Source of the DNA: Ligustrum vulgare
Lineage: Eukaryota; Streptophyta; Magnoliopsida; Lamiales; Oleaceae
Reading direction: 5' to 3'
NCBI GenBank assembly: GCA_963555705.1
Contig: OY743187.1
Coordinates: 16,444,133-16,508,132 of the forward strand
DNA: 64,000 nt
The translations under genes and the position numbers were made by a program. How positions within the stretch are numbered: the first letter of the stretch is position 1; every line of letters begins with the position of its first letter. The notes under the pieces were generated by a model, which saw only the letters and a list, made by a program, of their open reading frames with translations, searched no databases and had not been told where the DNA came from. Of this stretch, positions 1-11,496 are shown piece by piece.

Positions 1-336
1 TAATGAAACTTGACTTATTTAAATATTGATTGAACCTATTTTAATTTTATTAGAAAGTGTTCAATTTATTATATTTTTGGTTATTGTAGTGTACATAATT
101 AATTTGAATTAAAGATAGATTTATGAGTTTTTTTTTTTTTTTTCAAAATTTTTACTAATTGGGCCAAAGCCCAAACCGAACGACCCGACCCAACCCGACC
201 GAAATTTGGTGGGTTGGGTTGGGTTGGGTTGGGTTTGAATTCGTAATTGGGTTGGGTTGATTTTTTATCAACCCGACCGTAGTGGGTTGGGTTCGGGTTG
301 GGAAAAAAACCGACCCAACCCAACCCATGCCCACCC
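1..336. mobile_element. End of a GGGTT-rich MITE-like element inserted in Ty3 pol
   Basis: AT-rich DNA (1-160) runs into a block of GGGTT/AACCC pentamers on both strands (about 170-330) and stops at a CATGCCCACCC end where Ty3 RNase H coding sequence resumes. Read on the minus strand the end is GGGTGGGCATGGG, a form common at hAT-type MITE ends. The pentamer arrays can fold on each other as subterminal repeats. The other terminus lies outside the window, so no target duplication can be checked. Assignment to hAT is inference by analogy with the elements at 41522 and 42437. Confidence 0.45.
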
Positions 337-2028
337 GTATGTGGACGGCTCATCGGCAGGACAGCGAGCAGCGGCTGGGGTCGTTCTTATCAGTCCGGAT
401 AATCAATTCTTCTGCAGCTCTTACCGTTTTGGCTTTGAAGCAACCAACAACGACGCTGAATATGAGGCTCTGATTGTAGGGCTGAACATAGCTCAAGCAA
501 TGGGTATTAATAGCCTTATTTTGCACAGTGATTCACAGCTAATAGTCAACCAAGTTCAGGGTACGTACGAAGCCAAAGGTGAGAAGATGAAGACCTACAG
601 AACAAGGGTCTTGGAGGAGCTGAAGAAATTCAGGCATACAGAGATTATCTAGATCCCTCGATCAAAAAACAGTCAGGCTGAAGCTTTGGCTCGCTTAGCA
701 ACAAGCGAAGGAACGTCTGAATTAGGAAGCATATCAATTGAGACAGTCGCCCAATCAGCCTTAAGCTCATCGCGCTCAGTCATCCTGCAAACTTCCCTGA
801 AGAAGACATGGAAAGATGAAATTATCTAATATCTACGAGAAGGAACAATGCCACAGGATCAGGTGGAGGCCAGAAGTTTGAGGATCAGATCTGCAAGGTA
901 TACTTTGATTGGGGATGACTTATACAAGAGAGGATTCTCCTTACCGTTGTTGAAGTGTTTAGACAATGACGAAGCAGAATATGTGATGAAGGAAATCCAC
1001 AAAGGAATTTGCGGGAATCATTCTGGGGGACAAGCCATGGCGTTCAAAATCATTCGACAGGGGTACTTTTGGCCTACCCTGAAGAAAGACGCGATTGAAT
1101 TTGTAAAGAAGTGTGACAAATGTCAAAGGTTCGCCCCAATAATGAGGAATCCACCTGAAGAGTTAACTTCGGTCATGAGCCTGTGGTCGTTCGCTAAATG
1201 GGGGATAGATCTGATTGGACCACTGCTAATGACAAAAGGGGGAAACATGTTTTCTATAGTCGCGGTGGATTATTTCACAAAATGGGCGGAGGCTGAACCA
1301 TTGGTCAAAATTACTGAGCAAAAAACTACAGACTTTGTATGGAAGTCAATCATTTGCAGGTTCAGAATCCCACAATCCATCGTGACGGACAACGGGAAAC
1401 AGTTTGACAATGAAAGGTTCAAATCTTTTGTGAAGGACTGGGCATCAGAAAACATTTCTCCACTCCAAACCATCCTCAATCCAACGGATAAGTAGAGGCC
1501 GTGAACAAGATTATCAAGCACAACCTAAAAAGTAGACTTGAGACTCTGAAAGGATCTTGGGCAGAGGAATTACCAGGAGTGTTGTGGTCCTACCGGACAA
1601 CCCACAGAACATCAACCAAAGAAACTCCGTTTACTTTGGCCTTCGAGACAGAAGCTGTAATTCCAACTGAGGTGGGTTTGCCATCATATCGGGTTACTCA
1701 TTTCAATGAGAAACGTAACGATGAGGCACTTACTGTTGAGTTAGACCTTACGGAGGAAAAGCGACTATAAGCACAAATCAGGAACGTTGTATACAAACAA
1801 AGAAATGCAAGGTACTATAATGCCAAGGTGAAAACAAGAAAATTCCTGAGCGGGGATTTAGTGTTGAGAAAGACGATCGCCACACATGAACCCCTAGGAC
1901 CCAACTAGGGAGGCCCATATCGGATCAAGAAGGTGTTGAGCAATGGATCGTATGAGCTGGAATCGCTTGATGGGGTTCAGCTTCGGCATCCCTGGAATGC
2001 AGAACATTTGAAGAAGTATTTCCATTAG
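337..2028 (+). pseudogene. Ty3 pol remnant: RNase H and integrase
   Basis: Reading starts in the RNase H fold (YVDGSSAG, then DAEYEALIVGL and LHSDSQLIVNQ at about 345-560). After a linker comes the integrase: an H2C2 zinc motif (HKGICGNH ... CDKC, about 990-1125), the core with the first Asp in GIDLIGPL and the second in VTDNGKQF (about 1205-1400), and a C-terminal part with LRHPWNAEHLKKYF ending at 2028. The catalytic Glu lies just after a break. Damage seen: in-frame stops at 650-652, 827-829, 1489-1491, 1768-1770 and 1906-1908, and a one-base loss near 1438 that shifts the frame. The copy cannot make a working enzyme. Family assignment is secure; Tat lineage is likely. Confidence 0.92.
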
Positions 2029-2148
2029 GATAGGGCGTGAAAGTGAATGTAAATATTTTTGATGTTAAGAAAGAAGTGTAACTTGATGAATGAAAAATTT
2101 AATATTCCAAAATGTGCGGATTGAAATGGATCTTTACAAATCAAAACC

Positions 2149-2564
2149 TTAGTTGATACTCTGTAAGTACCTATAACGCAGGATGTCATCAACATTACAA
2201 GGCAACCCGTCGAGAAGACGAGAAAGACCTCCTTGAGAGGAAAACCACAACCTTAGTTGATACTCCATAAGTACCTATAAGGCAGGATGTCATCAACATT
2301 ACAAGGCAACCCGTTGAGAAGACGAGAAAGACCTCCTTGAGAGGCAAATCAAGAACTTAGTTGATACTCCGTAAGTACCTATAAGGCAGGATGTCATCAA
2401 CATTACAAGGCAACCCATCGAGAAGACGAGAAAGACCCCCTTGAGAGGCAAATCAAGACCTTAGTTGATACTCTGTAACTACCTATAAGACAGGATGTCA
2501 TCAACATTGCAAGGCAATCCGTCTAGAGGACGATAAAAACCTCCTTGAGAGGCAAATCAGGATC
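2149..2564. repeat. Tandem repeat, 4 x 104 bp
   Basis: The phrase TTAGTTGATACT starts at 2149, 2253, 2357 and 2461 and a weak copy begins near 2565, so the period is exactly 104. Each unit also carries ATGTCATCAACATTACAAGG and GAGAAAGACCTCCTTGAGAGG-like text. It lies directly after pol in the Ty3 3' region. The period is not a multiple of three and I see no coding. Confidence 0.95.
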
Positions 2565-2589
2565 TTTGTTGACTGTCCATGATTGCCGG

Positions 2590-2815
2590 TAAGGAGAAAA
2601 ATCGAGGTGAAAGTTTACCAACCTCTACTTTTCAAACGAGGTGTTTTGGTACAAAAAATCTAGGTGAAATTTTACCGACCTCCACTTTGGGAACGTGGTG
2701 TTTTGGTAAGAAAAACCGAGGTGAAAGTTTACCGACCTCTAATTTTCAAACGAGGTGTTTTGGTAAGAAAAATCAAGGTGAAATATTTTCGACCTCATCT
2801 GCTATTAAACGATCG
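2590..2815. repeat. Tandem repeat, 4 x 57 bp
   Basis: AGGTGAAA occurs at 2605, 2662, 2719 and 2776, a 57-bp period. Each unit has the pair AGGTGAA ... GACCTC about 14 bp apart, and CGAGGTGTTTTGG. The same GAGGTGA/GACCTC words recur in the LTR at 6640-6830 and in the solo LTR at 54136, so this array may derive from LTR sequence. The 19-codon open frame through it follows from the period being divisible by three. Confidence 0.93.
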
Positions 2816-2822
2816 CTCTGTT

Positions 2823-3690
2823 AAGTGTTCACTTCGTTTTTAATTCACCTCTACATGTTATTTGGAGTGAATTAAGTTCACTTCGTTCTTAATTCACCTC
2901 TACATGTTATTTGGAGTGAATTAACAGTTAAAAATTGCTTAAGTGTTCACTTCGTTCTTAATTCACCTCTGCACGTTATTTGGAGTGAGTTAACAGTTAA
3001 AAATTGCTTAAGTGTTCACTTCATTCTTAATTCACCTCTGCATGTTATTTGGAGTGAATTAACAGTTAAAAACTGCTTAAGTGTTCACTTCGTTTTTAAT
3101 TCACCTATGCATGTTATTTGGAGTGAATTAACATTTGAAAATTGCTTAAGTGTTCACTTCGTTTTTAATTCACCTCTGCATGTTATTTGGAGTGAAATAC
3201 TATTTGAAAATTGCTTAAGTGTTCACTTCGTTTTTTATTCACCTCTGCATGTTATTTGGAGTGAATTAACATTTGAAAATTCCTTAAGTGTTCACTTATT
3301 TTTTAATTCACCTCTACATGTTATTTGGAGTGAATTAACAGTTAAAAATTGCTGAAGTGTTCACTTCATTTTTAATTCACCTCTGCACGTTATTTGGAGT
3401 GAATGAACAGTTCAAAAATGCTTAAGTGTTCACTTCGTTTTTAATTCACCTCTGAATGTTATTTGGAGTGAATTAACAGTTAAAAATTGCTTGAGTGTTC
3501 ACTTCGTTTTTAATTCACCTCTGTATGTTATTTGGAGTGAATTAACAGTTAAAAATTGCTTAAGTGATCACTTCGTTTTTAATTCACCTCTGCATGTTAT
3601 TTGGAGTGAATTAACATTTGAAAATTGCTTAAGTGTTTACTTCGTTTTTAATTCACCTCTGCATGTTATTTGAAGTGAATTAACATCTGA
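2823..3690. repeat. Tandem repeat, 13 x 69 bp minisatellite
   Basis: AAGTGTTCACTT marks units beginning at 2823, 2874, 2941 and then every 69 bp to 3631. The second unit is short: an 18-bp segment is missing before it and GT is missing inside. Later units share TTTGAA in place of AGTTAA, so the array has sub-variants. Because 69 is divisible by 3, open frames of 60-82 codons run through it, but they are artefacts. Tandem arrays at this place in Tat elements are a known source of satellite DNA. Confidence 0.96.
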
Positions 3691-3798
3691 TATTCAGCTC
3701 GTTTGACTTTAAAGTATTCGACGCGAAAATAAAATTCTCTTTTCATTCAAAAAACATAAATGGAAATTACAAGACAACATTAATCTAAAAATACATGA

Positions 3799-6072
3799 CT
3801 ATTCTTCAATGTTGGTTACTTTCTCCGGCAGGTTGGCTTGAGACTCAGAGAGTGGTGAAAGAAGGGATTCTTCGTCGACCTCGTCAGGCATCAGCTCCAG
3901 ATATTTTTTATAGACCAGGTCGAGCTTCTCCTTCAAGAAGGTTATATCCACCTCGGGTCGTTTGGCTTCCAGCTCCTCCACTATCTCTTTGAATGTGAGA
4001 TAGTAGGTCTCATCCACGTCGTGTTCATACTCCACTGAGTCTTTGAACTTTTTGACAGCCTCTTTGTAGGAGCCTTGGACAGCGACCTCCAACTCTGATT
4101 TTTCCCTCTTCAAGCTAGCTTCGATGTTATTGGCCTCGTCCAATTCCTTTAGAAGCCTCTCCTTTGTGCCCTGCAGTTGGACCACATTGTCCTTTAGAGA
4201 GGCCACCTCCTCTCTTAAGGGAACCACTTCATCCTTGAACTTGGATAGTTCAAGGTTGGTCTCCTTCAACTTGGCCATCTCATCCAGGGCCTCTTTCAGT
4301 TTGGCCTCTGCCTCATGTCTAGCTTTCACTTCCGCTTCAAACATGTTCTTGGCATCCTCGGCAAGCTTCCTGAACTTTATGGTATCGGAGGTTGCTTCGT
4401 TCAATCTGGATTGAGCCCGGCATAGATAATTCAAAGCTTGGCCGGCGTGAGCAGTGCTCATTGCTAACAGGTCGTCCAAAGGCATGTCTTCACAGAATTT
4501 TTCTTGGCAGGGCGCCCAGGTTTTGGCTAGAACATCCATGGCCATCTTGGTCTGCAAGGGGACTCGCATTAAACCCACAGGAGTCAGATTGGCCGAAGCC
4601 ACGAATTCCCTATAAATTTTGGGGCGAGATCCTTTTAGAGAGCTCTGCCAGTTCAGCTCTGACGGGGTGCAATCTCAAATATGAACCCTCCACTTGTGGG
4701 GCTGATTGGGAAGATCCTGCTTTGTCCCCAGAAGTTTGTGGAGGCGGAATTGGAATTGCTGGCCTCTCTTTTATGACCTCAGCTCGTTTTGATTTCTTTT
4801 GAAGAGGCAGTTCAATTGGGTCCTCTCTGTGAGGAAATGAAGTTCTAGCCGTTTGTTTCTGGGATGCTCTCTTACGAGCCTCTACCTTGGTATTTGCGAG
4901 TTTTTTTGCTTTCATTGACTCCATTTTTCTCTTACCTTTACGAGCTGATATGGAAAGAAATGTAAAAATAAATTTTCTGAGTATACACCTCGGAAATATA
5001 AGGCATTGAATTTGGATTGTGTTGATCGAACACTTACACTTTGGAAGCGGCGGGTAATAGTCAGATGGATCAATGAAAATAAGGGTGGACTAGAACAGAC
5101 GTTCCACGGTTAAAAGCTCTTTAACCGACCTGTAATGGTCAGGTCGATCCTTCAAGTTAATAATCCTTTCTATGACTTTTGGATCCAACTCTGCCTCTCT
5201 CACCTCTGCAAAAAATGTAATGATTAATATTAGAACAATTCAGCTCGAAAATATCACGAGTATAAAAACTTACTGAATTTGTCCCTATAGTGGACAGGAA
5301 TAGTTGAGCTGATTCCGTCACTTCGATAGGGGCTCATCCAATTTCCCCCTACGAAGAACCATTTTTCTTTCCAAAAGCGGACTGATTCAGGCAGATCAAC
5401 CAATAGTCTTTGTCCCCCAAAGACTGACCTCTGCATTGCATAAAACCATCACGTTTTCTTGCCATCAGCTCGAAACTGATAAGCAAAATTGAATTCATCC
5501 ACTGTGAGGTCATTGTATCCCAAACGGTTGTAAAGGGAAATAAACCCAAGGATATACCTCCAACCATTAGGATGGATTTGGGTGGGATCTACACCCCAGG
5601 AGTGGAGGAAGTCAATTATGATAAATGGAAGTGGAAATCTGAGGCCTGCCTCAAGAATTTGGTAATTGGTCGCAACGCAACCTTTAGGTGGTTGGTCAGC
5701 TCGTTCATAACTTTCAGGGAGGAAGAAATGGACATAACCAGGAATCCTGTATTTATTTTTCCAAGTGTTCAGTTCGTCCTATGTGCCTTCAGAACAGAAG
5801 TGCTTACAAGCAAAATCAGAACTGTAACTAGTACAGGGGTCAGGTCGTTGGAACGTGGCTGTAGAAGGGTATCGAAAGGAACTGGACAAAATTGAACGAG
5901 AAGGTGGTACTATACCTAGAGGTTCCAGTTGTGGTATTTCTTCATCATCCCCATCGTTTTGGAAGAGACACTGAGTTTCCCTACTTTCCTCCCAAGATAC
6001 AGATGGTTCGGCCTCTTTACCTCTATTGTCTGACCTCACTCCACTTTCCTCAAAACTAACACTATCACTCAT
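3799..6072 (-). pseudogene. Antisense extra gene of the Ty3 element: putative plant transposon domain plus coiled coil
   Basis: Runs opposite to pol. Start ATG at 6072 in AAGGATGAGTG. Exon 1 (6072-5274) has an acidic Ser-rich leader, then a domain with PGYVHFFLPESYERADQPPK and IHPNGWRYILGFISLYNRLG, typical of the plant family called putative gypsy-type transposon (Transposase_28, PF04195). Intron 1 has clean ends (GTAAGT at 5273, TTTTTTGCAG at 5206) and is only 68 bp. Exon 2 reads VREAELDPKVIERIINLKD; a second donor GTAAGTG follows near 5040. Exon 3 (about 4950-3799) encodes a basic stretch and then about 200 residues of charged heptads, a long coiled coil. Breaks: stops at 5779-5781, 5449-5451 and one in exon 2 near 5088, and a one-base shift near 4620. 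Molecular function is unknown; similar antisense ORFs are known in Tat elements. Confidence 0.75.
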
Positions 6073-6285
6073 CCTTAAACATGACGGAACGGGCTGGGTA
6101 CTTAGAAAAATAAAGTTGAAATCAAGAGAAACAGAGCAGAAATGTCAAAACGCCCTCACCTGAGGTAAGTATTAACCTGGTCTAATCTCTTAACGAGGCG
6201 AACTACGGGTCGTGTGAAGAAACGATCTGGGCTTTGTAGAGAGAATTTTGGAGATTCAATAAGCTTCTTATGAGGAGGGTACTCC

Positions 6286-6293
6286 TATTTATA
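6286..6293 (-). promoter_or_regulatory. Likely TATA box of the antisense gene
   Basis: On the minus strand the sequence reads CTTATAAATAGGAG, a canonical plant TATA box, 214 bp before the antisense ATG at 6072. Downstream DNA is pyrimidine-rich like a plant 5' leader. It lies between the extra gene and the 3' LTR, so the antisense gene appears to have its own promoter. Confidence 0.6.
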
Positions 6294-6518
6294 AGAGGAG
6301 GGGAGAGAGATGTCATTAATCGATCATAATGACAAGATGCGTTGTCATTAAAGAGGCGGCGACACTGAATCCGAGAACTGACACACCATCCGTGTGACGA
6401 CACCTGGCAATTGGGAGTGTGAAATATTAAAAGCAGACGTCAATTGGTATACAGCTAGACAATGAGGATTTCGACATCCGTCCTTAAATCTTTTTCGAAC
6501 CTATCTCGAGGGGACATT

Positions 6519-7318
6519 TGTTGCACATTGTGCTGAGGTGGACAATGAGTCCAACACAAAGGACGTCAACGTGGTCAACTCTCAACTTTCAACTGAAAGA
6601 TCAAAAAACTGTACCTGACCAGCAAGAACGAACTCGAGATAAACCGAGGTGATTTAATTGATCGACCTCAGCTTGAAGAGGGAGGTGATTCTGTAAATCG
6701 AGGCGATTCCTTACCGAGGTGATTTAATTGACCGACCTCAACTTGAAGAGGGAGGTGATTCTGTAAAATCAAGGTGATTTTGTGCCGAGGTGATATTTAT
6801 CGAGGTGACTTTCGATCGAGGTGAAATGGCGGCACTGCTGCAACATCAAATCAGCTGAATTATGTGTCAGTAATCATGGTTATCTGTAATGTGTCAGTAT
6901 AATCATTTGTTGTCATGTTGTCAGCAATATCATTAGTCAATATCAATCACATACTGCAGACGTGATATGTTGTAATAATTATGTTTTGTCTCCTCTCCTA
7001 CTATAAATAAGAGACATAAATGCTCTTTGCAGGGGCATGAAAAATGAAAAACCTCTCCAAACTCTTGTCATTTGACTTCGTTGATTCGACCTGACTGTCA
7101 GATCAGTATCAAACTGGACGTGAATTCATGCTATTGGGACTTCGTTCGCATTTGATCTGTTACCTTTTACACCTCATCCGTTATTTACAGTTTATCCAAA
7201 CGTTGTTCATGCAAGATAAGAGCTGAATACTTAGTCAAATTTTCAATAAATACACTTATCGCTGGAATACTACAAAAATCCCACTACCTTAATTTGTTGA
7301 CAAAAAGAGACGTCAACA
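6519..7318 (+). repeat. 3' LTR of the Tat-like Ty3 element (800 bp)
   Basis: Begins TGTTGCACATTG and ends GACGTCAACA. The boundaries are fixed by comparison with the solo LTR at 54136-54937, which has the same start, end and length (802 bp) and shares the promoter and tail blocks. The U3 part has a 71-bp near-duplicate (CCGAGGTGATTTAATTGA at 6643 and 6714). TATAAATA at 7012-7019 is the likely promoter. The following five bases are TGTAC; the matching duplication would lie outside the window. Confidence 0.88.
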
Positions 7319-7355
7319 TGTACAGAGACAAACACTGAAAAACCATGCATCCTTA

Positions 7356-7707
<352 letters not shown>

Positions 7708-7824
7708 CTATAATCTATAATCTTAATACGGAATATATAGATTTAAACATAATTATATTCAGGATCTTGACCATAAAAATTAATTACTTTAAATCATAAA
7801 ACATACTAGAATCCATAGCAATAA

Positions 7825-8150
7825 TGTTGAATAGTGATGAATTCATGTCACAGCTTTAATTGAATCCCTAACAATAATTGATCTGAAATTCGCCTTCTCT
7901 CCCTTAACCTAATCCTTTAATTGTGTTACATAAATTGAACTTACAATGATTGAATTTGAGTTCAATATATATATGTAGAGAGATGGGCCGAATTTCCTTA
8001 GTGTCTTTTAATCTCAACCGTCCATCAAGGTTGTACTATTAATAGGAAATACTTCTAATTAAACTAGGTTTCTATTAATTCAGCAGTTTACCTAATTAAA
8101 TCAGGATATGTAATATGAACCACATAATGAGAAGATATTATTTTCTAACA
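7825..8150 (-). repeat. 3' LTR of copia element 1
   Basis: The right edge (8150, TTTTCTAACA on the plus strand) is fixed by the adjoining polypurine tract. The left edge is uncertain; TGTTGA at 7825 is the best candidate because it pairs with TCTAACA. An AT-rich TATA-like stretch lies at about 7966-7976. No second copy exists in the window to confirm the left edge. Confidence 0.5.
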
Positions 8151-8539
8151 GTCTCCCACTTGGTCCATACGACAATCCTATTTATGGTTTCATTTAGGAA
8201 TCATAAGGCGCGCAAAAATTGATGAATTAATATACTTAAAAGGATTATCATAATTAACTTAGTTAATTGAATCACTTATAAGAGTCATAGCGGTTCCATG
8301 TTAATTAAAGAACATAGTTCCTTCCATGTACTACTTATCAATAATCCAATTAGCGAAGTGAATAGCGAAACAATCATAATGGTCCCCGTAATGTCTTAAT
8401 TACAAGACTATTTCTGTTATTATTATCCATTTACATAATGTATACAAAAATGGAAATATAAAATTCAGAAATTTCAATAATGAAATTTCAAAATAATGTC
8501 AACATAAGAGAACGGAGCAATCCACTTACAAGAAAAGAA

Positions 8540-9605
8540 ACTATTCGTTACACTCAAGACTCATTGCGTCAGCATGCTGCTTAAATGTCTTGAGTTGTAA
8601 CCCTTTAATTAGTGGATTTGTGTAATCAATCACCTCAAGGTGATCAATATGGCTTAATGTGAGCATATGCTTCTTTGTTCCCTATAAATATCTCAACACT
8701 CCCTTAGCAGCTTTCCAATGATCAATTCTTGGATTGCTTTTGTAACGACCCAACGTACCGACTGTAAAGCTAATGTTTGGCCTGATGCAAACTTGTGCAT
8801 GCATTAAGCTTCCTACCAGAGAAGCATTAGGAAAAATTTTCATTCGTTCATGTTCCAATTCAGTTTGAGGACACTGGTTAGGCTAAAATTATCCCCCCCC
8901 CTCTAAATTGGAACAATATTAGGATTGCATGACGCCATATTAAATCTTTCCAAAACTTTTGTGATATAGGCATTCTGAGACATTACCAAAAATCTACGTG
9001 ATCTATCATGAAATATTTATATTCCAATCATGAATGATACCTCTCCCATATCTTTCATTTCAAAGTTTTGGGAAAGAAAATCCTTAGTTTCCCGTAATAA
9101 ACCAGGTCACTACTGGCAATTAATATGTCATCAACATATAGAACCAAAAATGCAAACTTACTCCCACTGATCTTTAGGTACATACATTGATCAACATTGT
9201 TTCCAGTAAACCCAAAAGAACTAACGGTATTGTGAAACTTAATATACCATTGTCGTGAAGCTTGAATTAGTCCATATATTGACTTCTTTAATAAACAGAC
9301 CATGTTTTCCTTTCCATCTGTAATGAAGCCTTCTGGATTTGCCATGTAGACTTCTTCCTAACTTCCATTAAGAAAAGTTGTTTTCACATCCATTTGATGA
9401 AGCTCTAAATCAAAATAAGCAACTAAAGCCATAATGATTCGTAATGAATCCTTTTTAGAAACTGGAGAGAAGGTTTAATTGAAATCGATGCCTTCTTCCT
9501 GATTAAACCCTTTGGCTACAAGTCTAGCTTTATATCGTTCGATATTACCATGAGAGTCACATTTTTTTAAAAAATTCATTTACACCAACTTTCTTGTGCC
9601 CTTCC
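8540..9605 (-). pseudogene. Copia element 1 pol, 3' half: reverse transcriptase and RNase H
   Basis: The minus strand from 9605 continues the polyprotein that is cut at 12708. It reads a conserved [17 protein letters not shown] region, then SIYGLIQASRQWYIKF and the catalytic YVDDILIAS at about 9130, where the two Asp residues of the polymerase site are present. Below 9055 the RNase H part (DHWKAAK-like and QLKTFKQHAD-like text) continues to about 8540 with frame breaks. Frames shift several times, so it is inactive. It belongs to the Ty1/copia superfamily; the large open segment is 9345-9055. Confidence 0.82.
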
Positions 9606-10344
9606 TGATGAGGTTCGAAGCGCGGAAGAAACGCCGGAAAGTTCCAAACTCAGGTTGTGGTTGGACGGATGAATCATGACCCGATATTCACGACGCGATG
9701 GCTCGACGATGCGGAATAAAGAACCAAGACTTTCGAAACGCCACAAGGAATTTCCCAATCTCCTTGATAATTTTCTGATTTGAACGCCACAAAGATAGTT
9801 AATCTTTGATAAGTTCGGGTTTTGAACGCCACAAGAATTGAAATCTTGATAAATTCTTGGAGAATAAAAAGAATCCACCTTTTAACGAGTAAAACACTCA
9901 AAATATTTATTCAATAATCAAAGTCTCAAGTCTGAATTACAATGAATGAAAAAAGCGTATAAATAAGCAAAATAACCTAACCGCTAATTTACTCAAAACA
10001 GAATTCTAATTAAACTAGAATACTAAATTAGGAAAATAACCTAAAAACCAAAATGGAAACAAAATAATTAAAAATCCTATAATTATGGAAATATAGTAAA
10101 TTTTCATCTGCATCATTGATTTGCCAATTTGAAGCCCAAAACGATGGAATTTGGCCCTAAAATCAATGGGCTCAAGGGCTTCAGCCCATGAGTTTTGCTT
10201 AGTGACATGTTTCTACTCGAAAAACATATATTATTCATCCAATTCCAACATGGTTGACTGGACTGCACTTCTATTTTTGCTTGAATATTTAACTTTCTGT
10301 CAAGTCTGCTATGACTCCGATTGTCGAGGGTCCGGAACACATCA
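9606..10344 (-). repeat. 3' LTR of the compact LTR element
   Basis: 739 bp, matched end to end with 11967-12707. It contains spaced copies of TTGAACGCCACAA (for example near 9780 and 9823). Open frames inside it on the minus strand are produced by these repeats and are not genes. Confidence 0.93.
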
Positions 10345-10452
10345 TACCCTCCTTCTTTAGGATGATTCGTCCCGAATCATAGCTTTGTTCCTGTTGTTTC
10401 ACTTCACCTCCTGAATCAAATGGAAATTTCTCCTGCCATTGCACATGATCAA

Positions 10453-11496
10453 TCAAAAATATTCTTCAACGGGGGTCAAGTGAATGACTTGAAGTTGAAA
10501 CACGTTTGGACATTGGTGGTGTTGCCCAAATTTCCACGTACCATTAACCTGCAAGAAAGAATTAAATAAAACGGGGAGGGGAATGTTAGTTTCATGAGGT
10601 ACAAGGTATGGATCCTTGTATTCATGAATTATCACCGTCAATTCCTCTTTTGGAACCACGAGGCTCTTCTCTTCACCTCGTTCTCCTTTTGCAACTTCTT
10701 GCTCGCCCCCCTCTATCTCTTTTCTCTCAAGCCCGGTTACTTCCTCTAACTCAAGATTTTCTAGCTCATCCACCTCTTCAAATTTTTTTATTTCAAATTC
10801 GACCACATCTTCTACCTCCACATTTTTATCACCATGCTCGTGCACTACCTCATCACTACTCAAATGTGGATCTTCCAATTCAACGCTCAAATATTGAACT
10901 TCCACCTCAACTCCCAATTCATTCCTAATCAATTCCTCGCTTTCCAACTCCACCTTTTCCTCATCAAATTTTGGAGTTTGTTTATCCGTTTTTAACTTAA
11001 ACTCCCCCTCCTTCTTTTCAATATCCTTATCCCCACGATACCTCCTATTACACCACTTTTCACTCTCCTTCCTTATCCTCCGTGAATCTTTTAGTGCCTC
11101 TTCTAATGTCAACCCATATAGTACGCATGCTTTCCCTTTCTTAAGGAATTTGTATATGTGCATACTCTTATCATAAACAGCCTCCCTCCTATGTCTCCAA
11201 GGTTTTCCCAATAAAATATGATAAGATTTCAATGGCACTACATCACACCATACATCCTCACTATACCTTCCCATGGCGATAGGCACTAGAACTTGTTTGG
11301 TTACTTTGAAATTCCCAAACTCCCTCATCCACGTCATCCTATAAGGTTTATAGTGTGGTTCTAGGGGTAATCCTAATTTTTCAACCACGGTGCTACTAAC
11401 GAAATTAGTAAAGCACTTTCCATCAATCGCCAAACTGCAGCTCTTATGATCCACATAACATCTAGTTTGGAATAAAGAGCCCGGATCATAATCCAT
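10453..11496 (-). CDS. Retropepsin-like protein with long acidic tail
   Basis: 347 codons, the only ORF of the compact LTR element. Residues about 10-120 match the plant Ty3 Gag-Asp protease fold: QTRCYVDHKSCSLAIDG, then VSSTVVEKLGLPLEPHYKPY, VTKQVLVPIAMGRYSEDVWC and the conserved DVVPL...HILLGKPWRHRR. The active-site segment reads AIDGKCFTN, where family members usually have DGG or DSG, so catalysis is doubtful. From about residue 150 to 300 it is extremely rich in Glu, Asp and Lys with no known domain. The C-terminus is mixed. There is no Gag zinc knuckle and no reverse transcriptase. The frame is fully open, unusual among the decayed elements here. It may be a structural or accessory product; function unknown. 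Confidence 0.72.
   Translation of the reverse strand: MDYDPGSLFQTRCYVDHKSCSLAIDGKCFTNFVSSTVVEKLGLPLEPHYKPYRMTWMREFGNFKVTKQVLVPIAMGRYSEDVWCDVVPLKSYHILLGKPWRHRREAVYDKSMHIYKFLKKGKACVLYGLTLEEALKDSRRIRKESEKWCNRRYRGDKDIEKKEGEFKLKTDKQTPKFDEEKVELESEELIRNELGVEVEVQYLSVELEDPHLSSDEVVHEHGDKNVEVEDVVEFEIKKFEEVDELENLELEEVTGLERKEIEGGEQEVAKGERGEEKSLVVPKEELTVIIHEYKDPYLVPHETNIPLPVLFNSFLQVNGTWKFGQHHQCPNVFQLQVIHLTPVEEYF

Larger units (their letters stand above)
337..7318 (+). mobile_element. Ty3/gypsy (Tat-like) retrotransposon, 3' part
   Basis: Order on the plus strand is RNase H, integrase, three tandem arrays, an antisense extra gene and the 3' LTR. The integrase reads like plant Tat-lineage enzymes (VDYFTKWAEAEP, ICRF.IP, VTDNGKQF). 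A long 3' region with tandem arrays and extra ORFs is known for Tat elements. The 5' part (gag, protease, reverse transcriptase, 5' LTR) is absent, either upstream of the window or cut off by the MITE at 1-336. A short purine run with CGAGGGGACA precedes the LTR at 6519. The element ends at 7318 inside an intron of a GAPDH gene. The coding part is dead (see pol). Confidence 0.85.

Noticed and set aside
170..330. GGGTT pentamers as telomere or interstitial telomere
   Set aside because: The unit is five bases, not TTTAGGG, and lies at a transposon end.
2823..3690. 69-bp units resembling a CRISPR array or a repeat protein gene
   Set aside because: Whole units repeat with no unique spacers, in a plant retrotransposon; the peptide frames follow only from the period being divisible by three.
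9576..9901. Minus-strand frames of 75-100 codons (and the copy at 11943-12262)
   Set aside because: They lie wholly in LTRs and arise from TTGAACGCCACAA repeats.
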